A DNA stretch of 64,000 nt from Cymbomonas tetramitiformis (GCA_001247695.2 LGRX02027918.1:36694-100693), one strand, 5' to 3'; positions 19,944 to 32,951 are shown, counted from the first letter of the stretch. The notes: generated by a model from the letters alone, not told the origin. Translations and numbers: made by a program.

Positions 19944-22900
19944 GCTCGACAAGGAAGGAAGGACGTCCTGCTCTCGGCTTCACTGTTCCTTTTTGTCATG
20001 TTTGTGTACTTCTCCGTTGTGATCAGCCGTACGCCCTCCTCTTCCAAATCTCAATCGTCCCTCACCTGTTGCCCGCGTGTGCCTCTAAGCGACGCGAAAG
20101 TCAGAGGCTCGCCTCGAGGATCCAGAAGCAGATCATTCGGATGCAGTATATTCCACGAGGGGCTTGTTCAGTACCTGGATGTCTTCAAAGAAGCTGCTCC
20201 TCAGCGCCCTGAGAGTCAGCACGAGCACATAAAATCTTCAACTCGGTGTTAGCATAGGGGAGTGCCTATGCTAACAAGGAGCTCTCGCCATACAATGAGC
20301 GTGTAAGATTTCTGGTTTGATTCAATACGCATGCGATGGCGCACTGTCGGTGAGTCATATCCCTGTCTGTCCTGCCAGGAATCTTGCGGCCCCCCTTGTT
20401 GCATCGCTCACACCTGGATGGTTGCAGTTGATGCCTCCCCTCCCCACGTTCAAGCTGCTCAACCTCTGAGAACTGCATCGAGGGTATATCGCAGTAGCTG
20501 CCTTGGCAGTTTTGCAGCGCGCTTGCTGAGAATGACGGTAATTCCTGTCGGTGGGAGGCCCCAGAACGCCGAGTGGAGGATTCTTTCAATATGGAGTTTG
20601 CCATCAAGGTGCGCATGTCATCCTCATGGGCATCCCTTGCGTGTTGCCAAATCTGAACATCTGAAGACGTTTTTCAGGATTACGTGTCCTCGCTCGAATA
20701 TGAAACCGAGCTGTCCGAGCATGTTCTGGATGATATACGCGATTAGTAAGTACCGCACTACCCGCCCGCGCCTGTCGAATAAAATGGGCATCGGTATCTC
20801 GCTTGTAGCTTTAAGCAGCTGCTCCGCGCACTCCTCCTACTCCTCCTACTCCTCAGTATTTTGCTCGTTTCTTGGGCTCCAGCCTGGGGCGCAGTGGCAT
20901 GTGCTAATCATAAAGAAATCCCACTGGTGCACCCCAGTGGCGGAGCACCTGCATTTAGATACACTCTGGCAAGGATGCGGAGCACCTGCATCCTTGCGGG
21001 TCATCTTTATATGTACACATGCCTGCCTGCATATACCTATTTGGTGCCATGATTGGCAAGCTAGCATCTACTTATGTGCTTCACGCCACTTGGGCATCCT
21101 CTGGTCGTGTCCCAGCGCTCTTCGCGCTGCTCATGCAGACTCGTTTGAGCCGTGGGAAGGTGGGCCACCAGTGAATGCTCACTCCCGATCAAGAAGCCAG
21201 GGCCTTCTTGATATGTGTAGCGGCACTGGCACGTTACTGTTCTGCCTATTCCAGCTTGCTGTAGTTCTGTGCTCGGCCATGCTGCGCTCTATTCTGTTTG
21301 AAATTGACTCTGGGTCGTGGACGCACTCGGCTCCGGCACAAATATTATCATTGCTTTGGGCACGAACATTATTACTGCTTTGGGCACGAACATTGTTACT
21401 GCTTTGGGCACGAACATTATTACTGCTGGGCACGAACATTGTTACTGCTTTGGGCACGAACATTGTTACTGCTTTGGGCACGAACATTACCACTGCTTTG
21501 GGTGCGAATATTATTGCTTCTTTGGGTACGCATATTATTACTGCTTTGGGGGCGTGGCCGGGTTGAAATCTGTTGCTATAGCTTACTTTTGACGGCGTGC
21601 CTCGTGCCACTTGGAATGTGCAAATGGCTGGGGGCACGCCATAACACGCCAGGCAGGGAGGCTCCTGTAGCCGTTGTTAGGCCCTCCTTCCGTATCCCAG
21701 GGATGGTCTTATGGCAGGAGTGCACTGCAATGATCACTGTCCGGGCTCTCGGCGCTGCTCTCGTGCATGTCCCACCTCTTCAAGCCTTGGCGGTCAAAAC
21801 AGGGCCTCCACTCATTTTTAAAAAACTTGATATGCTGAGTATCTGACACACAGCAGCGTTTCGCCCGAAGCTTTTCCGCGCCATTGTGTGGATGCCACAT
21901 CAGCTCAGCCTCCCTTCAGAGGGAGACTGCTCATCGCCATCTGACGCCACTTGTCCTGCGTGCACGTGGCACCGCCCTCAAGAGCATCGTGCGTTCGCCA
22001 GGTGTCGAGGCACATCCACGTGCAAACAGCTTGGAGGGCCTGTGCGTGTCTGCGCAGTACGGCGCTGTGGTCCTGGATCGACCAAGCCTATCTCCCGGCG
22101 CTGTTTCCTGAGCCGCAGTGGTACAACGGAGACGACTTCACAAAAGAGGAGTCCGGATACTTCCTGCAATACAATCGCCTCATCGGGGGCTTCAAGATGG
22201 TGCAGCAGCGCGTGGCGAGCGTCTCCTGCGTCAAGACCTCAGAGTCAAGGAATACAGGAGAAAACTGTCCAGGACGTTTCAACAAGTTCTACCCAAATTT
22301 GTGGATGGAGTGAGTTTCCTCTCTTCCTCTCGCTCTGACATCTGGGCGCTTCCCGGAGGTGTTCAGAGCGAGCGAGATGCTGCTCTCAACATGACAAGCA
22401 CCGCGCCGAGAGGCTGTGTTAGGAGATGCAATTCTCACACAACTTATGCCAGGTCTTGGTGCAGCTTCAACGGCTGACGACATTGATGCCAAGAGACGTT
22501 CGCCCAGTAATCGGATCTTCAGGGGCGAAAGCCGTTATCTGAGGCACTGGAGGGACTGTTCACAGTGACACTAGCGAGGAGGCATATGGTCCAGCGCATG
22601 ACCCCAACAAGTACACCTTCGATCCAGATGAGCTTGCCGGTGATGGTGGCTTTCCGGTGTTTGTTGCTCCTGATAAGAAGGAGGCGCATATTGTCATCGC
22701 CGAGCTCATGGTCAGTCACAGCGGCCAAGCGACCCTCACGCCTGACTTGGTCTCTGCGAACGCGCGTGACGCGCTTGCTCCATGCACACTGCGCGGCTTG
22801 CGCATGCACCCCCCTGCGTGTTCTTCACGGGCGGACGTGGACACTGCGCGGCTTGCGCGTGCTCCCCCCTGCGTGTTCTTCACGGGCGGACGTGCACACT

Positions 22901-25900
22901 GCGCGGCTTGCGCGTGCTCCCCCCTGTGTGTTCTTCACGGGTGGACGTGGACACTGCGCGGCTTGCGCGTGCTCCCCCCTGTGTGTTCTTCACGGGTGGA
23001 CGTGGACATCCCAACTTATCCGTCCCAACTTTCCATTGCGCCCACGAGGCTAGATGGACTGTGCATGAAGACTCTGATTCGGCATGCCCCTCGACGAGGA
23101 GGGATGTAGAGTCATTAGTGGCGAGGGTCGGCTCCTACAGGCGGACAGATGGATTGACAAGCAGACCAGAGAGTTGAGAATCACCTTCAATGCCTACAAC
23201 GCGAACCTGCTGATGTTCACAGTGTTCCAATTGAGTTTCGAGTTTGGGAATTCCGGGCGAATTGAGAAGGAGATCAAGGCAGATACCTTTCGCATTGAGC
23301 ATTATAACTCGGTCGGTCAGTACCTGGCGCCGGCTCTGTGGATTATGCGGGGTTGGGCAGCTGTGTGTTGCAGCCTGCAGGGAAGTCTTTTTGCATCATG
23401 GTTGAGTATTAGGTGCTGCCCAAACAAGATACAGCTGCAAGAAGTCAACGAGACGTGAGAGGCGCGGCTGGAGAGAGTGTCGAAGCGCCGGTCCACGATG
23501 CCGCAGCTTTCCAACAGCCTCTGAGAGTGACGCGTTTGAGGCTTCTGAGAGTGACGCGTTTGAGGCTTCTGAGAGTGACGCGTTTGAGTCNNNNNNNNNN
23601 NNNNNNNNNNNNNNNNNNNNNNNNNNNNNNNNNNNNNNNNNNNNNNNNNNNNNNNNNNNNNNNNNNNNNNNNNNNNNNNNNNNNNNNNNNNNNNNNNNNN
23701 NNNNNNNNNNNNNNNNNNNNNNNNNNNNNNNNNNNNNNNNNNNNNNNNNNNNNNNNNNNNNNNNNNNNNNNNNNNNNNNNNNNNNNNNNNNNNNNNNNNN
23801 NNNNNNNNNNNNNNNNNNNNNNNNNNNNNNNNNNNNNNNNNNNNNNNNNNNNNNNNNNNNNNNNNNNNNNNNNNNNNNNNNNNNNNNNNNNNNNNNNNNN
23901 NNNNNNNNNNNNNNNNNNNNNNNNNNNNNNNNNNNNNNNNNNNNNNNNNNNNNNNNNNNNNNNNNNNNNNNNNNNNNNNNNNNNNNNNNNNNNNNNNNNN
24001 NNNNNNNNNNNNNNNNNNNNNNNNNNNNNNNNNNNNNNNNNNNNNNNNNNNNNNNNNNNNNNNNNNNNNNNNNNNNNNNNNNNNNNNNNNNNNNNNNNNN
24101 NNNNNNNNNNNNNNNNNNNNNNNNNNNNNNNNNGAGAGTGACGCGTTTGAGGCCTCCGAGAGTGACGCGTTTGAGGCCTCCGAGAGTGACGCGTTCGAGG
24201 CCTCCGAGAGTGACGCGTTCGAGGCCTCCGAGAGTGACGCGTTCGAGGCCTCCGAGAGTGACGCGTTCGAGGCCTCTGAGAGTGACGCGTTCGAGGCCTC
24301 TGAGAGTGACGCGTTCGCGGCCTCTGAGAGTGACGCGTTTGCGGCCTCTGAGAGTGACGCGTTTGAGGCCTCTGAGAGTGACGCGTTCGAGGCCTCTGAG
24401 AGTGACGCGTTCGAGGCCTCTGAGAGTGACGCGTTCGCGGCCTCTGAGAGTGACGCGTTCGCGGCCTCTGAGAGTGACGCGTTCGCGGCCTCTGAGAGTG
24501 ACGCGTTCGCGGCCTCTGAGAGTGACGCGTTCGAGGCCTCTGAGAGTGACGCGTTCGAGGCCTCTGAGAGTGACGCGTTCGAGGCCTCTGAGAGTGACGC
24601 GTTCGCGGCCTCTGAGAGTGACGCGTTCGAGGCCTCTGAGAGTGACGCGTTCGAGGCCTCTGAGAGTGACGCGTTCGAGGCCTCTGAGAGTGACGCGTTC
24701 GAGGCCTCTGAGAGTGACGCGTTCGAGGCCTCTGAGAGTGACGCGTTCGAGGCCTCTGAGAGTGACGCGTTCGCGGCCTCTGAGAGTGACGCGTTTGCGG
24801 CCTCTGAGAGTGACGCGTTTGAGGCCTCTGAGAGTGACGCGTTCGAGGCCTCTGAGAGTGACGCGTTCGAGGCCTCTGAGAGTGACGCGTTCGCGGCCTC
24901 TGAGAGTGACGCGTTCGCGGCCTCTGAGAGTGACGCGTTCGCGGCCTCTGAGAGTGACGCGTTTGAGGCCTCTGAGAGTGACGCGTTCGCGGCCTCTGAG
25001 AGTGACGCGTTTGAGGCCTCTGAGAGTGACGCGTTTGAGGCCTCTGAGAGTGACGCGTTTGCGGCCTCTGAGAGTGACGCGTTTGCGGCCTCTGAGAGTG
25101 ACGCGTTTGCGGCTTCTGAGAGTGACGCGTTCGAGGCCTCTGAGAGTGACGCGTTCGAGGCCTCTGAGAGTGACGCGTTTGAGGCCTCTGAGAGTGACGC
25201 GTTCGAGGCCTCTGAGAGTGACGCGTTCGAGGCCTCTGAGAGTGACGCGTTCGAGGCCTCTGAGAGTGACGCGTTCGAGGCCTCTGAGAGTGACGCGTTC
25301 GAGGCCTCTGAGAGTGACGCGTTCGAGGCCTCTGAGAGTGACGCGTTCGAGGCCTCTGAGAGTGACGCGTTCGAGGCCTCTGAGAGTGACGCGTTCGAGG
25401 CCTCTGAGAGTGACGCGTTCGCGGCCTCTGAGAGTGACGCGTTTGCGGCCTCTGAGAGTGACGCGTTTGAGGCCTCTGAGAGTGACGCGTTCGAGGCCTC
25501 TGAGAGTGACGCGTTCGAGGCCTCTGAGAGTGACGCGTTCGCGGCCTCTGAGAGTGACGCGTTCGCGGCCTCTGAGAGTGACGCGTTCGCGGCCTCTGAG
25601 AGTGACGCGTTTGAGGCCTCTGAGAGTGACGCGTTCGCGGCCTCTGAGAGTGACGCGTTTGAGGCCTCTGAGAGTGACGCGTTTGAGGCTCATGAGATTG
25701 ACGCGTTTGCGGTTGCAAGCTTCACACTGGCCATGGGTATGGAGGTTTCCGTGTGCAGACGACAAGATTCGTGGTGGCTTTGAGGTTTTTCTATTCCTTT
25801 ATGTCGGAGGGCAAGTGGTTGGTGAATTTGCTGACCTCTACAACCGCCGGTACGAACCTTGCTCATCGAGCATGTCTCCTATTAAGGGCGCGGAAAAAAG

Positions 25901-28900
25901 AGTCTGGCCCAGATCATGCCTCCCTGAAAGCATTTGGCTACATCCCAGCTGGGCATGCTGGGCATGCTGGGCATGCGGCCTGGTGCACCAACCTGAAGAT
26001 GCTTGTCCGGCAAATGGTGTGCGCCCTGCACGCAGCCTTGCTGAGTAAAACAACCGCGGATTTGACTACCGTCCATTTGTCTCTTGTCGAGCAGGTATGG
26101 TGAAAGGAGACGCTTGTTTCGGTTTCGAGAGTACATCTCAGACCTGGGCAACTGGATCGATTTAGTGCGGATCTCGCTGTTTGCGTTCAACTTTATACTG
26201 TGAGTGATCGCTCTTCGCCTCTTTGGCCTTCATGAACGTGTCAAATTGTCCCAAGTCAGATCTCCTCTCACGGGGGCGTGCTCCGTATCCCGTGTATGAC
26301 GGCTGACTGTGCACACGTGTATGACCGCTGACTGTGTATGACCGCTGACTGTGCACACATGGCGAATACGAAAAGAAGCCGAGTGTGCGTCACGATGGTT
26401 TGAGGTGCGCTCGGTCATACAGAAGGCCGATGACTGCACACTTGCATGACAACCGTGTCGCTTCAGAAGAGGTTTCGAAGGTGCACTCGCTGCGGGCTCC
26501 GAGTCGACGCATGCGATTGGGCACAGCCCTTGCAGCGCTCCCTTGGGCGCCGCGCGAGAACAAGATCGCCAGTGAAGCCACATAAAAAATAAATTAAAAA
26601 ACACCCGTTTCAGGGTGTGGGGCTATAGTCCTCGGGGCTCCTGTAACAACCGCATACGGAGCTTCCATCGCACCTGTCACTCACATGTTCAGTCCCGGCT
26701 GTGCTCCTTCAGCTGGTTAAAGATTCTCGGGAACCAAGATGCCGCAAACTTGAAGCTACCCCTCCCTGAGAGCCAAATGTACGCAGCCCGCGCCATACCT
26801 CGAGACCCTCGTGCCAGGACCATGTAGTTCACCATGGAAGCTGCTCCTTGCTCAGCCCACATTACCTCTAAATTCTCAAGTGGCGTTGAGGCTTGCATCT
26901 GTTGTATAGGATCGTCTCTCCGCCCTCTGCTTTGTGCGTGAGCTGTCACATGCCTGCTGCCGTTGGTGTGTCGATATTTGACGAGCGCTGTGTTGTGCGT
27001 TTTGTGTTGGGAGCACAGATTCTATAGCCTGGACGACCTGGCAAGCTTGCACGAGCTCTCGGCGCAAGCCCACGCCATAACCATCGTCCTCTGCATGCTT
27101 ACCACCTTCAAGTACATCAACACAAGCGCAAAATATGGCATCGTCGTGAGGACTATCATCGTAGCCGCTCCGAGCTTGTTCCAGTTCCTTGTCATGGTGC
27201 GTGCGCATATGTGGCAACCACCACATTAACAGGGCCGTCGATTGTATTGGCTTGCCACAGCTTGGCTGGGCTCTCGGACCGTGCGCCGTCGATTGTATTG
27301 GCTTGCCACAGCTTGGCTGGGCTCTCGGACCGTGCGCCGCGGCCTATTGATCGGTCTTGGGCCACCGGGGGTAATTTCCCCTTTGAGCAGAGGCTTGCGC
27401 ACTGCCCTTGATTCAAACTTTCGGCTTTAGATGTGCGCCTTCCGTGAGCATACATTGGGCGCTGATTAGAGTCCAAAGATGCCATAGCTACTGGCCTTGT
27501 CAGGACAAGCTCATGCACAGCCCATAAAGGCGATGAAGCTGATCTGAGGGCCCCGGGCGATGAAGCTGATCTGACGAAGCTGATCTGAGGGCCCCGGTCG
27601 ATGAAGATGATCTGATGACGATGATCTGACGAAGCTGGTCGAGGGCCCCAGGCGATGAAGCTGATCTGACGAGGCTGCTCTGAGGGCCCCGGGCACAGTG
27701 CCCATTTCAACGCCAAGGACTGAGCATCCGCTTCTCGGAGTGCTGCGTGAGAGACCCTTGCTTCATTCCTGCATCGCAGGAACCTTCGTGGTTGTTTTGC
27801 GCTGAACATGGGGGGCGGGTCTTTGGTTTTGCCCTGTACAGTTCCTAATCTGCTTCATGGTGTTCTCAGTGGTGGGAGTGTAAGTTCCCGCCTCTCCTGC
27901 TCTGCTCGGCGTGTCCCAGCCCCCCCGTCAGGCGGCTTGGTACAGATGACCGCGTGATCGGAAGACTTCGATGTGGATAGAAGTGTGGGTTTCGCACGAG
28001 CCCGTCATTCCTGAGGCAACTGTCGGTGTGCTCCTGGTAGATGGAATGTTGTGTGAGCGGCGCTGGTGATCGATGGCTTGCCTTTCAAAACAAGGGGGGC
28101 ATGGACTCCCTCATTATCAGCGCTTTCCCTTAGATTCCAGGGAGGGAGCTCTGCAGCACCGTTGATTTTGTTGTCACCCTCGCATTGCCATCTGTTGCAC
28201 TCGTGGTTGCTGCTGGTCAGGCTTGGATGTCAGCTGGCGCGAAGATGTAGCTTTTATCACCGCAGCTGAAGAAAGTAGCACGCCTCACTGCAGGGTTCTA
28301 TTCGGTCACATTTTGGAAGAGTGGAGCACTGTGGGCCTTGGATGCTCCACTCTCATCATGATGATCACCGGCGAGTACGGCATGGAATCGCTGATCGAAA
28401 TAAAAGCAGTCGTCGGCCCACTATACTACTCGATGTTTCTCATCATTGTGTTTTTCCTCCTCGTAAACATTCTTCTTGCGATTCTCATGGTGCGACTTCG
28501 ACTGCGATGCCCTGACCTCTGCCTCGTTCACATGCGCCTGAGTCCGGCCTCTGTGCTCTGAGACTCTCTGGAGGTGGAGGGCATAGCCCCGGAGGGCATA
28601 GCCCCGGAGGGCATAGCCCCGGAGGGCATAGCCCCGGAGGGCATAGCCTAGGTGTGAACCTGTGGGCCCTCCCTCGTCCAGCTGCTCAGTCAGTTTGGAG
28701 GCCTTAGTGCTCCTGCCTATGCTACACCGGCTCGCACAGGGAGGCTTGTGCTGTAAATGTGACGTCCTCGCTGTAGCATGAGCATGCCAATGGCAGCCTG
28801 TGTATCAGCACGGATTCAAAGGCACATGCGCGGCCCATCTACAAGGCCAGCCCATCTTGATGACAGATGATGGCAACTGGCGGGAGGAGGGGGAGAGCGA

Positions 28901-31900
28901 ATCCCTGGAGAGAAATCCCGATGGAACATGCAATTTGAACTACCTGTCACTGTCACTTCTGGACAGTAGTACGAGGACCCGAAATTCCGGAGATTGTGTA
29001 AACAACTTGGAATATCTCTCTCGCTTCCTGTAGGTGCATCCTGGCCAAACAGAGTACATATCACAACATCCGGCATCCCGTTGTCATCATCACGTGTCAC
29101 CTCTTTGTATTCTATATCGAAGTATTAAGACACGCATCTAGCCTGATCTTCTGTGACTATCTGGTGCCAAAGGAATTGGTCCAAGGAAAAGCCACACACG
29201 TTGGAGGCAGCGGTGGGCACCACCCGGCGAGCATCACAATGGGTCTGGACTTTGGATCAAGCAATGCCAAAGTCAACCCTGACTAGCATGGCTGCCGCCC
29301 GCGCCTGTCACCCTGTGGTAACACGGCTAGCATAGGCCACCCTGTGTTCAAATCGTTGGGCATATGCCAGCGGTGCGCTTTCGCTGTGACATCCGCTCGA
29401 AGCCTGCCGTAACTATGACAGCTATGACATGGCTCTCGTGCTGCTGGCCTTTTGTGGCCGCTGGCTCTCCAGCGAGCGACCCGCGCCGCCTGCACCCCGC
29501 TGTATGCCTGTCGCAACGCTCGTGCAGAGAATTGGCGGATTGGGAAATCATGCATTTCGCTTTGGTGGACCAATCGGTGGTCTTCTGCGCTCCAGGATGC
29601 GTACGCAAGCCTGAAGGAAGAGAACTTGCACATCGATGAGAAGTCCAAGCTGAACTTTGAGTTGAATCTCATCAAAGAGGTGTTTCTGCAATCCGCTCTG
29701 TGGTTTTACAAGTATTACCGCAAGGTGAGACCCTGAAGTACCTCCCCGAAACTCTGCACACAGCGGCAGTTTAGTATCTGCTGAGCCTGAATGGCCGTGA
29801 TTAAACCCTGAATGCCGCTGAACTCATCCAGCAGCATCTAGGGGCGCCACGTCAACCTGAACGGCTGCGATTGAACCCCGAGTGCCTCTGAACACTTCCA
29901 GCAGCATCTAGAACATCAGGCATACCCTGCCCTCACTATGCACCTGGGGAGTTCCTACACCTTCGCCTGGTCGAGAGCCTGCACGGCCAAGGCTCGCAGC
30001 TTATTGGACACGCTGCTGCCCCCCCCCGAGCGATGCTCTTTATGCTTCCATCCGACAGCTTTAGCGTAGCCGAAAATGTGCTGAATCATCTTTGTGGAAT
30101 GTGGCAGCTTCGAGGTCTCGAGTATGAGGTGTTCTTTTTGACCAACGAGAAAATGCTGGATATGCTGTGTGAAAATGCAGAGCTCACCTCGCAGGTATGG
30201 TACAAGCCACTGAGCCCGGCGAGGAGGTGCGGGCTGCTGGCAGGCCATCACGTGTGGCGCCGTGTCCCAGGTGTAGGATCAGCACCATGCCTCGCACAGC
30301 AAGGTGAAAGCGGCAGCTGTAGGCCTTTGGTGGAGCTTGAATGGACACTTTTTCCAGCATTTCTCCTCGGAAGCCCTCCGGTCCACGGCCTGTGCGGTCC
30401 ATGTCCCTCTGGAAAGCGATGTTCCTTTGCATTCACTATAATCGGCGAAAACGTTCCACCAGAAAAACCAGAATGAAACGAATCACTACTTTGCGCTCCC
30501 TTGGTCAAGAGCTCTCCCAGTGCAGGAGAAGAGCGGCGAGCTTGCCTGCTCTCCCACCACGGAAATAGAATCCGTGGGCAGACGATGCTCCAGCAGTGCA
30601 ATCGCTGAGAGGTCCTGCGGAATCAGTGGCTATGTAACAAAATGTGGTCGGGTTGAGATGATGTGGGGTTCCAAATGGCACTCGAGGGGCCTCTGCGCCC
30701 CCACCAGGCGGGCTAAGGTCTCCCTGATGCGCGCTCTGTCCGCATCGCAGGCGATCCAACTGGAGATGCCGGCAACCATGCTTGATCCAGATCCGGAACC
30801 GGTCGAGTTCTACAGTTTTGAAATATTAAGAAGGCACTACACAGATCACGAGGTGACAGCCTTCTCCCCCATCTTATTGGCCGTTTCCTATTGTCCCCTC
30901 CTGCTGTCCCTATCCTGCCTCGCTCAGTGTGCCCCCCCCTTGTCTCTCTCTGTCCTGCTGCCCCCTCCTGCTTTACCCCGCGCTGCTGCTTGTTCCTTTG
31001 CCTGTTGGTGTGCTGTCTGGTGACTCTAGGATTATGCCTTGTCGAAACGACTCGTCAAGCCAGGTAGGGCATGCGCTTCTCAGAACCTGGCTGTGATACT
31101 TTGAGTTCTGGGATGCAGACCAAGCTCCTCCTGATGACCGTCGGTAATGAGTTGGAAGACTGTGAGGTGAGATCCTGACCGCGAATTCCCAAGACCCTAA
31201 ACGTCCGACCGCTGCCACTGGTGCAACACGAGCGGACGTGATGCTCTGCATTGATGCCGGAGTGCGTTTCAGCGCTTTTCCCCAGAGACCGTCATCCTTG
31301 TCTTCGGTGGTCATGACGATAAGAGAGCATATGCTAAGGGGCCGACTTCGAAGGACGTGGAAGGCTGCCCTCTGCGGACTCCGCGTCGAGCCAGGAGTAG
31401 CACATGGAGCCGTTGACGTGGCATCGATTCGAAGTGGCAAGTGCTGTTGGTGTTCATTAGTGCTGGAGGAGCAAGTTGCAGGCGCTTTGGTACCAACTGT
31501 CAATGATTGACAAGCACGGTTTGTGAAAACCCTGTGCAACTAGGGCCCTCGGGCACAAGCTCGTCACCCTGCTATGCAAGAACCGAGCTCCCTGCTTGAG
31601 GGACGACGCGCGTTCAGGGAAGCAGCGGCGCGTCTGTTCACTGCAGGAAGAAATCCAGGAGTACTTCAAGCAACAGCGCTCCAAGTCTCGGGAAGGAGAG
31701 CGGAATAAGAGGAAAATCAAGAGCGTATTTGTTGATCTGGTGTCCGCGCTCTCGCCGCGCGCAGAGAAGACAAACAAGAGCCAGCAGGACAACCACGGCA
31801 TGGAAGATGCACCGGCTGAGAACGCGCCGGGCTTGATTCCGCAGCCCTCCTCGTCCAAAGCACAACAGCCGCAGGTGGTTCCCAGTTCCCAGTGATCTGA

Positions 31901-32572
31901 CGTTCGGCGACCGCTGCGTGGTGTGAAATGTGCAACTGCTCTCTCCTTGCTGCCGAGTTGCGTCATAGGATGGCCTGCTGCACCTGGTGGATGCCCACCG
32001 AGACTGCCGAGGCAGCATTGGGGCGGGCACGACGTAGGTAATCGTGCAGGATCGTACACCTCCCGTGTTGGACACGTGGCGTACACTTATGACACCAGTT
32101 ATAACAATGTCACTTACTCGCATTTGTTTCAAGGCCTCTGCTATAGCACCAACATTTATGTGACGAACACCCCGGCCCTAGCTATGCCGCAGTGACGGTC
32201 CATTTGGCATCTCTACACCCGCAGCAGTTCTCCCACCGCGACGATCCATTGGGTTCTTGTTGTTACACGTGTCGCGGGCGGAAAGAGTCCTTGGCGGCGC
32301 TGTGCTCGCACTGGGAGCAGAGTATCCTCCCACTGCCCTTCCATACGGCCGCGCGCCAATGTTGGGGTGAGCTTACGTTGGCGTGCCTCATGCTACTGTT
32401 GCAATGCCGCATGCTCCCTCACCTGATACCTATGTTTGAAATCCCTTTGCGATGACGCCGTGAGGGGGTGCGGGGTGCTTGGCAGAATGATAGTGTAGTT
32501 AGCGTGAAGGTGAAGGAATTGCAGAGGCTGGAGGCTATGATTCAGAGCCTGCTTCTGCAGAAGGAAGGATGA
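19944..32572 (+). CDS. PKD2-like (polycystin/TRPP) cation channel, about 19 exons, N-terminus missing
   Basis: Rebuilt from GT-AG exons with matching phase: 19944-20056 (or -20028), 20263-20302 (weak), 20510-20537, 20565-20608, 20678-20745, 22058-22309, 22566-22710, 23141-23315, 25759-25849, 26095-26199, 27019-27196, 27842-27879, 28234-28489, 29596-29724, 30000-30194, 30751-30852, 31030-31053, 31119-31166, 31647-31874, 32486-32572. S1: LFLFVMFVYFSVVIS. Extracellular polycystin domain: LWSWIDQAYLPALF, NRLIGGFKMVQQRVASVSC, DRWIDKQTRE, FNAYNANLLMF. S4 region: TFKYINTSAKYGIVVRT. S5, pore loop GCSTLIMMITGEYG, and S6 FFLLVNILLAILMDAY. The last exon encodes a coiled coil (VKELQRLEAMIQSLLL) before TGA. 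PKD2 channels are nonselective cation channels, often ciliary. Upstream cytosolic exons were not found. Intron repeats and a gap at 23591-24133 fragment the gene. Exons 20263, 31030 and 30000 are least sure. Confidence 0.88.
20249..20274. repeat. Perfect 10-bp inverted repeat
   Basis: TTAGCATAGG, six-base loop, CCTATGCTAA. It overlaps the acceptor and first bases of the weak exon at 20263, so an RNA hairpin there could mask the splice site (inference). Confidence 0.6.
21343..21560. repeat. 24-bp minisatellite in an intron of the channel gene
   Basis: About nine copies of TACTGCTTTGGGCACGAACATTGT with variants. It lies in the intron 20746-22057. All frames are open because the unit lacks stops and is a multiple of three. 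Confidence 0.85.
22787..23010. repeat. 55-bp tandem repeat in an intron of the channel gene
   Basis: Four units starting CACTGCGCGGCTTGCGC at 22787, 22842, 22897 and 22952, within the intron 22711-23140. Confidence 0.9.
23517..25690. repeat. 24-bp minisatellite, about 90 units including an assembly gap
   Basis: Unit GAGAGTGACGCGTTCGAGGCCTCT. It varies at two main sites (TTC/TTT and GAG/GCG), with TCC variants at the left after the gap. The array fills the intron 23316-25758 between two well-supported exons. It is open in all six frames, so very long open stretches across it are artefacts. The real length is unknown because of the run of N. Confidence 0.95.
23591..24133. other. Assembly gap (543 N)
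   Basis: Run of N inside the 24-bp array, where short reads cannot be placed uniquely. The gap size may be an estimate. Confidence 1.
27234..27690. repeat. Two tandem repeats in one channel-gene intron
   Basis: A 52-bp duplication (about 27234-27340, CGTCGATTGTATTGGCTTGC start) and a loose array of GATGAAGCTGATCTGAGGGC words (about 27528-27690), both inside the intron 27197-27841. Confidence 0.85.
28574..28650. repeat. 15-bp tandem repeat, five units
   Basis: GGAGGGCATAGCCCC five times in the intron 28490-29595, the last unit diverged. Each unit contains the short inverted words GGGC/GCCC. Confidence 0.9.
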
Positions 32573-32951
32573 CGTCCCGCGTGTTACTCGGTGCAAGTAT
32601 GATAATACCACGAGGGACGCGTAGCGCAGTGACGGCGAGGGACGCCGATGGCAGTTTCACGAGGCCGTGCGGCGAGAAAGGAAATTAAATCAAATGTTGC
32701 GGGCGGCGATTGGAGAAGCCATGCGGATCAATACGGGCGAACTGGCAAAGCGGTTTAGAAGCGCCCTCCATGTATTGATTATTACACACGCGTAATTTAT
32801 ATACTACGTATACATACATATATTGTGGCAAGTAGAGTGCTGCTTCATGGGCTGCTGTGTGGATGTGTACGCCTGACTTCCCCGAATGGCAGAGCATTCA
32901 GCTAAACAGTCGTCTGGTCAGTTTAGCCACTGCAGACACACAAGGCGGGCC
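32573..32951. other. Intergenic region between convergent genes
   Basis: Between the channel-gene stop and the end of the minus-strand proline-rich ORF. No ORF or RNA recognised. An AT-rich stretch (about 32775-32830) may hold 3'-end signals for either gene. Confidence 0.4.

Noticed and set aside
20029..20056. Single exact 3' end for the S1 exon
   Set aside because: Two donors (after 20028 and after 20056) are both usable depending on whether exon 20263-20302 is real; sequence alone does not decide.
20331..21566. 411-codon plus-strand open frame
   Set aside because: It runs through two short channel-gene exons in other frames and ends in the 24-bp intronic repeat; splice-consistent exons explain the region better.
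23396..26048. Very long open frames (over 600 codons) on both strands across the 24-bp array
   Set aside because: The unit is a multiple of three without stops in any frame, the region spans a gap, and it lies between two phase-matched exons of the channel gene. I treat it as intronic repeat.
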